Below, piece by piece: positions 41,458 to 51,506 of a stretch of 64,000 bases of DNA (the first letter of the stretch is position 1; every line of letters starts with the position of its first letter). Origin of the DNA: Planctomycetota bacterium (GTDB lineage: Bacteria > Planctomycetota > Phycisphaerae > WQYP01). Position numbers and translations under genes: made by a program. The stretch lies in NCBI GenBank assembly GCA_021805985.1, contig JAJZDN010000012.1, positions 1 through 64,000 on the forward strand, given 5' to 3'. The notes under the pieces were generated by a model. That model was not told where the DNA came from. It was given only the letters and a program-made list of their open reading frames with translations, and did not search any database.

Positions 41458-41702
41458 TATCCTTTTTGTCAGTAAGCTTAATTAAATGGGTACGGAATAT
41501 TTGAAATTAAAACGCTGCACGAAAAGTGCTGGATTCTGCTGCATTGATCACCTCCAAACATGTATTGATCTAGAGATCTATCCTCATCTCGATGGGGCCC
41601 CGAAGCACGAGATGGCGCTACGGGATCTCGCAATCCCTGAGATCACGCCGTTATCATACAAGGCCTCATCCGATAACACAATCAGAGATCAGACACGGAA
41701 AA

Positions 41703-43934
41703 TTACGGTTGGCCGGCGAGCGGGACGCCTTGAGATACAACGTCACCGGACTTTGGTGGCGCAGGAGAAGGCGCGATCGCTGAAGCTCGGGCGTGAACGG
41801 CGAGAACTGAGCAGGCGCAGGCTTGGGCCACGGACGCCTGCGAGCGGCTCAGGAATTTTTGCTTGAATTGCCACTGGGGAGAAATCCCCAGAATAATAAG
41901 ATCGTAATTGGCAGATTCTCTGACGACCACATCTACGGGCGAATCACTTTCCTCTACTTGAAAGCGTATCTGCCGCGTGCTGTCTGGAACAGCAAATTGG
42001 CGATCCACTAAGGACTGCACACCTAAGCGTCCGCTGCTCGCCGTGTGACTTCCGGGTTTGACAACATGCAGAATCGTCACGCGGGCATCGTTCCGTCGCG
42101 ATATTTGGTCGGCCGCCTGCAAGGCACCTATATCCTGATTTTCTCCAATATAAGGCACCATGATGCGTTCAACTGTCCGCAGATTCTTCTCGACAAGAAT
42201 CGCCACGGGACGATTGGAATGCTGAATTACTTCATCGGCGATACGGCCCAACGTGGAGGCCGCAAAAAGCCCCTGGTGACCGCCCAGAACGATCCATCCC
42301 ACGTCATAGCGATTAGCGGTGAGGGTAATATCCGAGGCGAAATCTGTGCTGACAAATCCCATCGCACTAACAGGAACGCCCATTGCGGCGGCTTGGCGCA
42401 AAGCCAGTTCGACGGGATCGCTGGCGGTATAAAACGCCTTGCTGCGACGTTCCTGCTCATCAGGATTACTCAAATGCAATAGGCAAAGTCTTCCAGTACC
42501 TGCACCAAGTAGCAAGGTTCCCACGTTAACCAAGCCGGAAGCGGTTTGCGGGGAAGATACTGTCACCAGAGCACGGGATTCCCCGGGTGTGGGCTGGAGC
42601 GCTTCGGCAGCTTCGTCTCGTCGCTGGCGTGCGGGAGAATAAACCAGATACAACAAAGGCGTGGTGATAAAAGTAGTGGCCAGAGCCATGATGACCATAA
42701 TAGCAAACATCTGTGGAGAAAGTACATGCAGATTCAATCCAATGTTCAGCACAATAAGTTCCACCAGGCCCCGGGCGTTCATCAGTGAACCCAGCACGCC
42801 GGATTGTCGCCAGGAAAGGCCGGCCACGCGGGCGGCAAAAAAGGAAAAAAGCACTTTGGCGGCGGTGGCGACCAGCACCACCAGCAAACATATTTTCCAG
42901 AGATGGGCATCATTCAAAAGCCCGATTCTGGTGCGCAAACCGGTGAAGGCAAAAAAGATCGGCAACAGGAACAGCAGAATAAAATCTTCCAGCTTTTCCG
43001 TAAGATGGCCGACAAATTTGCTTTCTGCGGGCATGGCCATTCCCAAAAGGAATGCTCCGAAGATGGCCTGAATTCCAATCCAGTCAGTCATGGCGCTGCT
43101 GGCGAGCACCAACAGCAAAATCAGAGCCAGGGTATCGCGGGATAAATATCCGCGTCGTTCATAAAGCCCCTGCAATAAGCGCAGCACTTTGGGCATTATC
43201 AAGAGCATAAATGCCGCGAATACAACGGTCCAGATCACCGTCATCAGGGCGGAAAAAAGCGGATTGCCGCTTTTATGTGTGTTTAATCCAACGGAGGTGG
43301 AAATCGCGATAACCAGCGCCAGCAGGCACCATCCCACCACATCATTGAGCGCGCCGCAGGCCAGACTGAAAATACCAACCCGTGAGCGCTGCAGGTTGCG
43401 CTCGTTGATCATTCTCGCAAGCACCGGAAAAGCGGTAATGGACATGGCGGTGCCAATAAATAGTGAAAACACCAGCCGGTTGCCGCCTGTGCCGTGAAAT
43501 TCCTGAAAGAGATAAAGCCCTACAATAATGCCGCACGCCAACGGCCCGGCGACGCTGGTTCCACCCGTGATGATCAGGGCCTTGCCCTGATTGCGCAACA
43601 GTTTGACGTCCAGTTCCAAGCCTACCAGGAACATGAATAAGACGACGCCGATCTGGCTTAATACATTAAGAAATGGATATGGATCCCCTCCCTTATGCAC
43701 AGGAAACAGCATTCCCAGTATGGCACCGTGATACAGCAGGCCTAACACCGACGGCCCTAAAATAATGCCCCCCAGCATCTCCCCCACCACGCGCGGCTGA
43801 CCAATCCAGCGCATGATTTTCCCGACCACGCGGGCGGTCAGCAGAATAACTGCGATCTGTATCAGCAAGTGTAAAATCGGGTGCATACGCCACCTTACGT
43901 TGCTTTTGCCACACCAGAGATTCTGCCCCGGCAA
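41703..43934 (-). CDS. CPA2/Kef-type cation:proton antiporter with C-terminal universal-stress-like domain
   Basis: 'QPRVVGEMLGGIILGPSVLG', 'LSQIGVVLFMFLVGLELD', 'MNARGLVELIVLNIGL'; C-terminal 'RPVAILVEKNL..VPYIGENQD'. Confidence 0.9.
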   Translation of the reverse strand: MPGQNLWCGKSNVRWRMHPILHLLIQIAVILLTARVVGKIMRWIGQPRVVGEMLGGIILGPSVLGLLYHGAILGMLFPVHKGGDPYPFLNVLSQIGVVLFMFLVGLELDVKLLRNQGKALIITGGTSVAGPLACGIIVGLYLFQEFHGTGGNRLVFSLFIGTAMSITAFPVLARMINERNLQRSRVGIFSLACGALNDVVGWCLLALVIAISTSVGLNTHKSGNPLFSALMTVIWTVVFAAFMLLIMPKVLRLLQGLYERRGYLSRDTLALILLLVLASSAMTDWIGIQAIFGAFLLGMAMPAESKFVGHLTEKLEDFILLFLLPIFFAFTGLRTRIGLLNDAHLWKICLLVVLVATAAKVLFSFFAARVAGLSWRQSGVLGSLMNARGLVELIVLNIGLNLHVLSPQMFAIMVIMALATTFITTPLLYLVYSPARQRRDEAAEALQPTPGESRALVTVSSPQTASGLVNVGTLLLGAGTGRLCLLHLSNPDEQERRSKAFYTASDPVELALRQAAAMGVPVSAMGFVSTDFASDITLTANRYDVGWIVLGGHQGLFAASTLGRIADEVIQHSNRPVAILVEKNLRTVERIMVPYIGENQDIGALQAADQISRRNDARVTILHVVKPGSHTASSGRLGVQSLVDRQFAVPDSTRQIRFQVEESDSPVDVVVRESANYDLIILGISPQWQFKQKFLSRSQASVAQACACSVLAVHARASAIAPSPAPPKSGDVVSQGVPLAGQP

Positions 43935-44041
43935 GAAAGTTTGATCGCCCCTGCTCGGACAGACTCCGAGACTACGACCAGCCCTGAGAGTTTACCTAAT
44001 GGTGCGGCTAAAGCCAACCGAAAGATGTCGTTATTTTCCAA

Positions 44042-46624
44042 TTACGGCATAGCCACCATGCCGCTTGCAGCGATAGCGCGGCTATTGTATCCCACGGCAA
44101 TCTGATATTTGCCGGCGGGCACGGCCCATTGATCAGCTTTAGTATCATAATATGCAAAATCACGCCAATCTAATTTCATGGTCACGGTTTTGGTCTGACC
44201 CGGTTTCAGATTCACCCGGCTAAAACCCTTGAGCGTCTGCACACATCGATTGGCGCGATCTTCCTGCGGTCGAATATACAACTGGACCACTTCCGCACCG
44301 GTTCGCTTGCCGATATTGGTTACCTTGGCCGTGACAGTGACGGTTCGGGTTTTCCCTTTACCCTCTGCGGTAATATGCAGATTTCCGATGGAGAATGTGG
44401 TGTAGGATAATCCAAAGCCGAAGCAGTATTGCGGAGAAATATGTTTTTTATCATACCAGCGATATCCGACATAAATTCCCTCGGCAAAATGCACTTCCGG
44501 GTGCAGGCCGTAAATATCATGGCCGGGATAATGGCCATACGCCGGCTGCTGCCGCCAATTGTGGGCGAACGTATCCGGCAGGCGGCCGCTGGGATCAATT
44601 TTTCCAAAAATAATATCCGCCACAGCCGTATTGCCGTTTTCACCGGGATACCAGGCATAGACAAGGCCCGCGATTTTATGAATCCAACGGCTCATTGCCA
44701 CGCCCCCACCGGCGTTGACCACTACCACCTGATGCGGATTAAGTTTCGCAACTTCCCGAATGTAGCGCCCCTGCGTGGAAGGCAGACGATACGAGCGATC
44801 AAAATCCTCATGCTCCAGGTGCGGACCGTAACCGACGCAGGTAATAATTGCATCGGCGGATTTGATTTCCTTCCGCTGACGGCTGGTTAACATCGGATAA
44901 TGAATGCGATGCAGGCCGACTTTCATTTCACCGGGACCGGCATTGGGCTGCAACTGAATAATTAACTGATACGTATGTCCTTTGACAAAATGATAATCAT
45001 TCATGAAAGCAATCACGGGGCGCGGACGCCATTGTTCGATGATTTTTTTCTTATTCAGAAAGGCCTCGGAATTGCCATTGTTGCAGAAAAACTTCAGCAT
45101 GTAATCGCCGGTCTTGTGCGGTTTAATTTCTGTAACCCACTGGGCGCTAAATCCGGGGCCGACGTGGCGAGGTAATTCACCGGGATGTTCCCAGCTTAAA
45201 TTCAAGCTTTTGACATCGTGCACTATCGGAGGAACAGATGTTGATTTAGCCGCGAGAATGGTGATTTCCGCGCCCGGCTTACCGTCCGGGGCATAAAAAT
45301 CATTCTGATTCCAGTAAGCTTTTCCGTGGCCGATATAAGGAATATAAGTCACTTTCGCCTGCGCGCCTGCGGCACGCTTCACAGCCGCCAACATACTTAC
45401 GGGCGTGGCGATGGGAATAACGTATCCGCTGCCCCCGCCGGTGGTAACTGCCGGCGAAGCCATAGGCCCAAGCACGACGATGTGCTTAATGGCCGCGTGG
45501 TCCAGCGGCAGAAAACGGTCCTTGTTCCGCAACAGAACGGTGCCTTCAGCGGCCACTTTCATCGCGGCGGCAGCACTGGCAGGATTATTCAGCGGAATGC
45601 CCTTCTTGGTTTGCGGACGATTCAAAAATTTCAATGCTACCATCATCCGCAAAGTCCGCCGGACATGCTGATTAATATTTGACATGTGGAGTTTCCCGGA
45701 TTTAAGCAGCGGCGGAATGGTGAGCATGTTGTAAAAAATCGGGCGATGCATTTCCATATCCATGCCAACTTGCAGAGGCCGCAGTGTGGCGTGCGTTGCT
45801 CCCCAATCGGACATTAATACACCCTTAAACCCCCATTGCTTTCGGAGGACATCCGTCAGCAGGAATTTACTGGCGGTACAATATTCGCCATTGACCTGAT
45901 CATACGCCGCCATGACCGTCCAGACATCTCCCTGCCGCACTGCCGCCCGGAATGGCGGAAGATAAATTTCCTCCAAAGCCCGTTTACTGATAATTTCATT
46001 AATATCGATGCGATCTGTTTCCTGTTCATTGGCCACGTAATGTTTGGCGCACGCGGCAACTCCCTGCGATTGCACACCTCTGATCCAAGGTACCGCCATC
46101 TGTCCAGAAAGATACGGGTCTTCACCGAGGTATTCAAAATTTCGCCCATTTTGCGGCTCACGGACAATATTAACGCCGGGGCCGAAGATGACATGCACAC
46201 CGCGCGCCCGGCAATCGCTACCGATCTGCCGGCCTTCTAAAAACGCTAACTTGCGATTCCATGTTGATGCCAGATCCGCAGACGCCGGATAAGCTGTGGA
46301 TGCTCCAAATCGGCGTACACCCAGGGATGCGTCACTCATGACTAAAGTTGGAATGTGCAGACGCGCGACCCCCGGAACATCCAGGATGTTCTCAAACGCC
46401 ATCATGCGGACTTTTTCCCGCAGCGTCATCTCCTTGAGCAGCGCATTGGCCTTCGCATTAACCTGTTTGGCAGAAAGCTTAGCGGGAATATATTCGCCAG
46501 CCTGAGCCGTACACGCCGCACCGGTGGCCACGAAAAGGCACACCACGGCACCATGCATGACCTGCCGTAGATTTGCGGGGCGGTGTTTACCGACAGCGGT
46601 TCCAACCTTTTTGCGCAACATCAT
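44042..46624 (-). CDS. GH3 beta-glucosidase with PA14-like insert, secreted
   Basis: 'VMSDASLGVRRFG', 'GVLMSDWGATHAT', 'PGENGNTAVADIIFGKIDPSGRLPDTF'; likely start MLRKKVGTAV or adjacent Met. Confidence 0.93.
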   Translation of the reverse strand: MMLRKKVGTAVGKHRPANLRQVMHGAVVCLFVATGAACTAQAGEYIPAKLSAKQVNAKANALLKEMTLREKVRMMAFENILDVPGVARLHIPTLVMSDASLGVRRFGASTAYPASADLASTWNRKLAFLEGRQIGSDCRARGVHVIFGPGVNIVREPQNGRNFEYLGEDPYLSGQMAVPWIRGVQSQGVAACAKHYVANEQETDRIDINEIISKRALEEIYLPPFRAAVRQGDVWTVMAAYDQVNGEYCTASKFLLTDVLRKQWGFKGVLMSDWGATHATLRPLQVGMDMEMHRPIFYNMLTIPPLLKSGKLHMSNINQHVRRTLRMMVALKFLNRPQTKKGIPLNNPASAAAAMKVAAEGTVLLRNKDRFLPLDHAAIKHIVVLGPMASPAVTTGGGSGYVIPIATPVSMLAAVKRAAGAQAKVTYIPYIGHGKAYWNQNDFYAPDGKPGAEITILAAKSTSVPPIVHDVKSLNLSWEHPGELPRHVGPGFSAQWVTEIKPHKTGDYMLKFFCNNGNSEAFLNKKKIIEQWRPRPVIAFMNDYHFVKGHTYQLIIQLQPNAGPGEMKVGLHRIHYPMLTSRQRKEIKSADAIITCVGYGPHLEHEDFDRSYRLPSTQGRYIREVAKLNPHQVVVVNAGGGVAMSRWIHKIAGLVYAWYPGENGNTAVADIIFGKIDPSGRLPDTFAHNWRQQPAYGHYPGHDIYGLHPEVHFAEGIYVGYRWYDKKHISPQYCFGFGLSYTTFSIGNLHITAEGKGKTRTVTVTAKVTNIGKRTGAEVVQLYIRPQEDRANRCVQTLKGFSRVNLKPGQTKTVTMKLDWRDFAYYDTKADQWAVPAGKYQIAVGYNSRAIAASGMVAMP

Positions 46625-46671
46625 GAAACTCCTGAAGAAAGGCTCAACAACAAACAAAAAATCGCAGGCTA

Positions 46672-46724
46672 AGGAGCCTGTCCAAATCGTCGCAATCCCG
46701 GCCATTACTCGGACAGGCTCCTGG
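46672..46724 (+). repeat. Large hairpin carrying dispersed motif TCGGACAGGCTCCTGG
   Basis: AGGAGCCTGTCC...GGACAGGCTCCT, perfect 12-bp arms; the 16-mer recurs at 30074-30089. Confidence 0.7.
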
Positions 46725-46968
46725 CTGCGTACTCACCCGCGTGACGCATAATATGACCGAGAATCAAAAAAAATTCAAATGAAACTGTTTCCGCATCAAT
46801 TTCTATCGTCGATCCCATATGCTTTCTCGGGTGCGGCCGCCGGGAGGCCTCCCTTATTTGAAAAGCGATAGCGTATACAAGTTGCAATCCGAACACAGTT
46901 GGACCGGTTCGTTGGAAATTTCCGCGGTGGACAAGGATGCAGGCTTTTCACCCGCGCACCGGAAGCAT

Positions 46969-47787
46969 TCACATGTCGCCCTCGAGTTGTTCAGGGGCAG
47001 CGGCAGCAGTTTTAGTGGATCGCGGTTCAACATCGATGCGAGTGATGGCAACATACGTCACGAATACGACGATGAAAAATGTCAAAACAATGCTGACAAT
47101 CGGCGTACCATATCCCAATCCGCTCAGGCTCCGCGGCTTATCAAACCAGTCCGCAAAAGAAGCACCAAGCGGGCGAGTCATGATGTAGGCAAACCAGAAC
47201 GCCACTATGTCGTTGAACCCCAGCAACCAGTATCCGATGCCGGGAATCACGAACAGAATTGCAAAGACGATGCCGGAAACCAGGTAGCCAAGATGCAATG
47301 TGGCGGCAGTAAAATCTCCGGCGGCGGTCCCCAGAGCAAATGTTGCCAGAACCGTCGACCAGTAAAACGTTTCTCGGCGAACCGTGTAAATACTATGAAT
47401 CGAAAGCGTGCGTTCTACGCGATACCACAACAGGAGAATAACAATCACCGCAGCGGCAAATACGGAGGTAGATAAATAATAAGGCACACCCAGCACAACG
47501 TGCGCTACGTCCGCCACCATGGTGCCGAAAATACTGACCATGACCACCAGCAGCCAGTAGACCCAGGCGATGTAGCGCTTTACACGGAATTGCAACACCA
47601 CCGCTGCGGTAAAGCCCATTGCCCCCATGATAACCGCGGCATAAGGGTTGACATGAAACACCAGAAAATCGGATGTCGCCTCCCCCATTGCAGTCGTGAG
47701 AATTTTTATAATCCAGAAATAAAGTGTAATTTCCGGCACCTTGGATAAGGCACTGCCCCCCGCTTTATACTGTGATGCAATACTCAT
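46969..47787 (-). CDS. COG4705-like uncharacterised membrane protein
   Basis: 'KVPEITLYFWIIKILTTAMGEATSDFL' and repeated 'ETFYWSTVLATFALGTAAGDFTA' multi-TM pattern. Confidence 0.8.
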   Translation of the reverse strand: MSIASQYKAGGSALSKVPEITLYFWIIKILTTAMGEATSDFLVFHVNPYAAVIMGAMGFTAAVVLQFRVKRYIAWVYWLLVVMVSIFGTMVADVAHVVLGVPYYLSTSVFAAAVIVILLLWYRVERTLSIHSIYTVRRETFYWSTVLATFALGTAAGDFTAATLHLGYLVSGIVFAILFVIPGIGYWLLGFNDIVAFWFAYIMTRPLGASFADWFDKPRSLSGLGYGTPIVSIVLTFFIVVFVTYVAITRIDVEPRSTKTAAAAPEQLEGDM

Positions 47788-47974
47788 CTTACTCCTTGCA
47801 GTGCAACAACTTAATGGAGGCGCAATGACTCATGCTAAAAGCGCCCCGGCCAGCCACGCTTCCGGCAAGCCTGCTTCGTCCGTACCATATATTTTTGCAG
47901 CCAAAAAGTAAAACAACTCTGTGGCCACCCTGGTCAGGCTTGCAAAGCACCGGATAATAATCCGGTGCCCCCAA

Positions 47975-48012
47975 CCAACCGGCGGGTTACCGCGGCGGTG
48001 CTTTATGACACG
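47975..48012 (-). repeat. Dispersed ~38-bp repeat, divergent copy 3 (inverted)
   Basis: Reverse complement cgtgtcataaagcaccgccgcggtaacccgccggttgg aligns to 35141-35178 with scattered mismatches. Confidence 0.55.
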
Positions 48013-48057
48013 ACGACGCACCGATAAGCCAAAACTCACGCCGTCGCAACCCGGCCA

Positions 48058-49257
48058 TTACGCGGAAAGTCCCCGGGTTCCGGAATCCGGCGAGGCGGCG
48101 GCGGCATAGCGGTGCGTTTTTCGCATGTTTCGCGGCGTTTCATTGAAATAATCATGAAAGGACGTGCTGAATTGCCGGGGCGAACTATAGCCGGATTTTT
48201 GGGCCACCTGGGCAATGGGCATATCCGAATCCAATACAAGTTGCCGGGCGGTTTCCATTTGGATACGCTGGATTTCAGTGGCCGGGGTGCGGTTCAGCGC
48301 TGCCAGAAAATGGCGCTCCATAGTTGGTCGTGATACGGCCAGTTGATCCGCTAACCACTTGACGGATATTCCACTGGGCAGGTTCTGTTGAATAATTCCC
48401 AGTGCCTCACGCACAAGCTCATCTTCGACCCCGAAAATATCCGATGACAACCGGGTGATAATCCGCAGGGGCGGAATCAGCATGGTCATGGCCTTTATTT
48501 TTTTTCCGCGCATGCGTTGATAAAGTAGCTCCATGGCACGCAAACCGATAGTGCGGCTATCTAAAAGAATACTGGATAAATGCGGCGTTCGAAGCTGGCC
48601 ATATAAATCATCATTATCGGTGCCCAGAATGGCAATATCTTCAGGAACTCTTATTTTTAAGTGCCGACACGCCTCGACAAGATAGGCTCCCAATAGATCA
48701 TCACCGGCATAAATGGCGGCGGGTTTAGAGAGATGTTTCAGCCAGCGGGCAGCGGTGCTGGGGTACAAACCCGCGCGGTCTTCCGCCTCGGCTTCCTGCT
48801 TTCGAAAATACTGCGCCGCCGCACCCCGTGCCGCGGCCTGCGCAGTAAAGCCATCACGCCGTGCATCAGACCAGTACCGCTGTGACATGCCGTAATAGAC
48901 CAGCCGTCGAAATCCCCGATCAATAAAATAATCCGCCGCCATACGTCCCACAGCCGCATCGTCGGTAACAACCCGTGGCAGGCTTGAGGTCTCCAGTTCA
49001 GCGGAAACATCGACAGCGGGCACACCCCGGATGGCAATTTTCTCCGGAAGTTTCCAGGCTGGCGGGCAACCGGCGACGATCACGCCGTGAATGTCGCCGC
49101 GAATCAGGGCAGGTAAATCCGCGGGGTCAAAATTATCTGGGAAGAACACGCGAACCTCCGGTTTCTGACCGGCATATTCCGCGACACCCCGCAACACATC
49201 GCGGTTATAAGCAACCGCCAGATTTCCCAGAAACAGCACTCTTTTATTTTTACGCAT
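48058..49257 (-). CDS. XylR-type transcriptional regulator (LacI-like sensor + AraC HTH)
   Basis: 'VLFLGNLAVAYNRDVLRGVAEYA', 'DIAILGTDNDDLYGQLRTPHLSSILLD', 'IAQVAQKSGYSSPRQFSTSFHDYFNETPRNMRK'. Confidence 0.94.
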   Translation of the reverse strand: MRKNKRVLFLGNLAVAYNRDVLRGVAEYAGQKPEVRVFFPDNFDPADLPALIRGDIHGVIVAGCPPAWKLPEKIAIRGVPAVDVSAELETSSLPRVVTDDAAVGRMAADYFIDRGFRRLVYYGMSQRYWSDARRDGFTAQAAARGAAAQYFRKQEAEAEDRAGLYPSTAARWLKHLSKPAAIYAGDDLLGAYLVEACRHLKIRVPEDIAILGTDNDDLYGQLRTPHLSSILLDSRTIGLRAMELLYQRMRGKKIKAMTMLIPPLRIITRLSSDIFGVEDELVREALGIIQQNLPSGISVKWLADQLAVSRPTMERHFLAALNRTPATEIQRIQMETARQLVLDSDMPIAQVAQKSGYSSPRQFSTSFHDYFNETPRNMRKTHRYAAAASPDSGTRGLSA

Positions 49258-49511
49258 ACGTCACGCTCCAAGATAATATCGTATCAGACTCGCCCCAACC
49301 GTGATACAAATCCTGAATATTTTTTTCACATATTGGCCTATTTTTATCCCCGGCGATGCCCTAAGCTATGTCTTAGGTTTTAAGATAGCTCACCGGCGGT
49401 GTTGCCGGGGCAGTCGCAAGATGTGATGTATGGATGTTCTCTGGAGCGAAGAGCTGGACCGGCATTACTCTGCTAGTCGTGATGCCACGCTTTCTCCAAT
49501 GATTTGAGGAA

Positions 49512-51452
49512 ATGATGAAGGCAGTAATACGGACACCTGGGTCAAAAAGTTCTATGTCTAAGCTAGCATCCATATATCCGCCGCGCCGGATTTTGGTAAT
49601 GGCCGCTATGGTGGCCTGCGGACTGGGTGTTGCCTCTACGCGCGTGTCCGCCGCCCCACCGGTATCTGGCTATCAGTTGCTGTGGTCGAGCCAATTCAAT
49701 GGCAATTCCCTGAATTCGCTTAAATGGAATTTTGGGCAACCGTGGGGCAGCAATGTTCCGCCGAGCAGTAATAGTATTGGAGAACCCGGAAATGTCACCG
49801 TTTCCAACAACACGTTAAATCTTACTGCACAGAAGCAAAGCACCAATGGTTATGGATACACCACCGGCCTGGTCAATACCAGCGGCCGGCTGAACTTCAC
49901 GTATGGTTATGTGGAAGCAAAAATTCAAATTCCCTACACCCTTGGCACGTGGCCGGCGTTTTGGATGTTACAAAATGGCTGGCCTCCGGAAATGGATGTC
50001 ATGGAGGCACCACAACAGACCTACAACAACCAAGCCGGATCGGTCGGTACCTCATACGACTATTACGCCACGTACCACTACACCAATTCCAGCGGCAACC
50101 CCGCCTCGGCCGGAACGGGCATGTACTATACCGGAGTCAATGAGGCCACAAGTTTCAATGATTACGGCATGATGTGGACGCCCAGTGCCATCAGTTTCTA
50201 CTTCAATGGTAATCTGGTTGATACGATCAACAGTTCACAAGCCAATATTGCCCAGAGCCAAAATATGTACCTTCTGCTGGATTTGGCGATCGGCGGGTGG
50301 CCGGGCAACCCGCCATCCTGGGCTTCTTTTCCCACGACCATGCAGGTTCAGGATGTGAATGTCTGGCAATTGCCTTCCTCTACTGCAATGACCATGAATT
50401 TCACGGGATCCGGCACTTCTTCGTGGGATAGTGCAGCATCCTGGCAGAATGGCAGTGTGCCTACGCTGGGTTCTGAAACGGCCATGTTTGGCCAAAGCAG
50501 CGCCAGCAACACCAACGTGCAATGGTCTAATTTCCAGACCGTTGGCAATGTGACTTTTAACGGCGGCACAACCAATTACACACTGGGACAAGCTAATACC
50601 TCCGGACTCATGCTCGCAAATGATACGGGGACAGCCACCATTACGGCCAACGCATATCAAGGGCACAGCGACGCAATTACCCTGGCCTCAGAGCTGGAGC
50701 TTTATAACAACACCAATATTGTCAACAACATGTCTACCGCCATTCAGATATATGGCAATATCTATGGTGGAGGGGCATTAAGCATACAAAATGGCGGCGT
50801 TGACGTTCACAGCGCGATTACCAACACGGGTGGGATTTACATCAACAATAATGGGAGCATCATCCTCAAGAATGGCAAAATTGGCAATGAATCCATTACC
50901 GTCGGCTCCCGCGGCACATTGGGCGGAATCGGTACCATTAGCGGTCCGGTTTCCACCGCCAGCGGCAGTGCGTTAGCACCCGGAGCGAGCGATCCAGGCG
51001 GTACGCTTACGATTGCCAATACACTGACGATCGGGGACGGAACAAACTTACACTATTATTTTTCCGCACCCTCCGACAGCATTAATTCCAACAGCCTTAT
51101 TCTGGTTCTCGGGACCTCAAGGGCCAATGGCAACCTGACGCTAGGCAAGGATGTCACCGTTTCTCTGCAAACCGGCAGCACGCTTTCCGCGGGCACCTAT
51201 CATCTGATCTCCTACACCGGCCAACTGGATAATCTAAGCAGCAATTTTAGCGGCTGGACACTTTCCGGATTTAATCTGCCGGGCATGACCTACAACTTCA
51301 GCACGCAGAATTCCAGCAACTCTCTTGACCTGGTGGTCGCGGCTGTGCCGACACCGGAGCCAGCGACGCTGGGTATTTTCGCGTTGGGGTCGTTAGCGAT
51401 TTTGGCCGGTCGTTTCCGACGTCGGACACACGCAGCCGAACGGATTAGCTAA
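49512..51452 (+). CDS. GH16 family glycoside hydrolase with PEP-CTERM anchor
   Basis: 'FTYGYVEAKIQIPYTLGTWPAFWMLQ', catalytic 'EMDVMEA' (ExDxxE), C-terminal 'TPEPATLGIFALGSLAILAGRFRRR'. Confidence 0.92.
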   Translation: MMKAVIRTPGSKSSMSKLASIYPPRRILVMAAMVACGLGVASTRVSAAPPVSGYQLLWSSQFNGNSLNSLKWNFGQPWGSNVPPSSNSIGEPGNVTVSNNTLNLTAQKQSTNGYGYTTGLVNTSGRLNFTYGYVEAKIQIPYTLGTWPAFWMLQNGWPPEMDVMEAPQQTYNNQAGSVGTSYDYYATYHYTNSSGNPASAGTGMYYTGVNEATSFNDYGMMWTPSAISFYFNGNLVDTINSSQANIAQSQNMYLLLDLAIGGWPGNPPSWASFPTTMQVQDVNVWQLPSSTAMTMNFTGSGTSSWDSAASWQNGSVPTLGSETAMFGQSSASNTNVQWSNFQTVGNVTFNGGTTNYTLGQANTSGLMLANDTGTATITANAYQGHSDAITLASELELYNNTNIVNNMSTAIQIYGNIYGGGALSIQNGGVDVHSAITNTGGIYINNNGSIILKNGKIGNESITVGSRGTLGGIGTISGPVSTASGSALAPGASDPGGTLTIANTLTIGDGTNLHYYFSAPSDSINSNSLILVLGTSRANGNLTLGKDVTVSLQTGSTLSAGTYHLISYTGQLDNLSSNFSGWTLSGFNLPGMTYNFSTQNSSNSLDLVVAAVPTPEPATLGIFALGSLAILAGRFRRRTHAAERIS

Positions 51453-51506
51453 ACTAAAGCGTTGGCAACATTGGAAATGGAAAACAATTAACAAGGGAAA
51501 TCCGGC

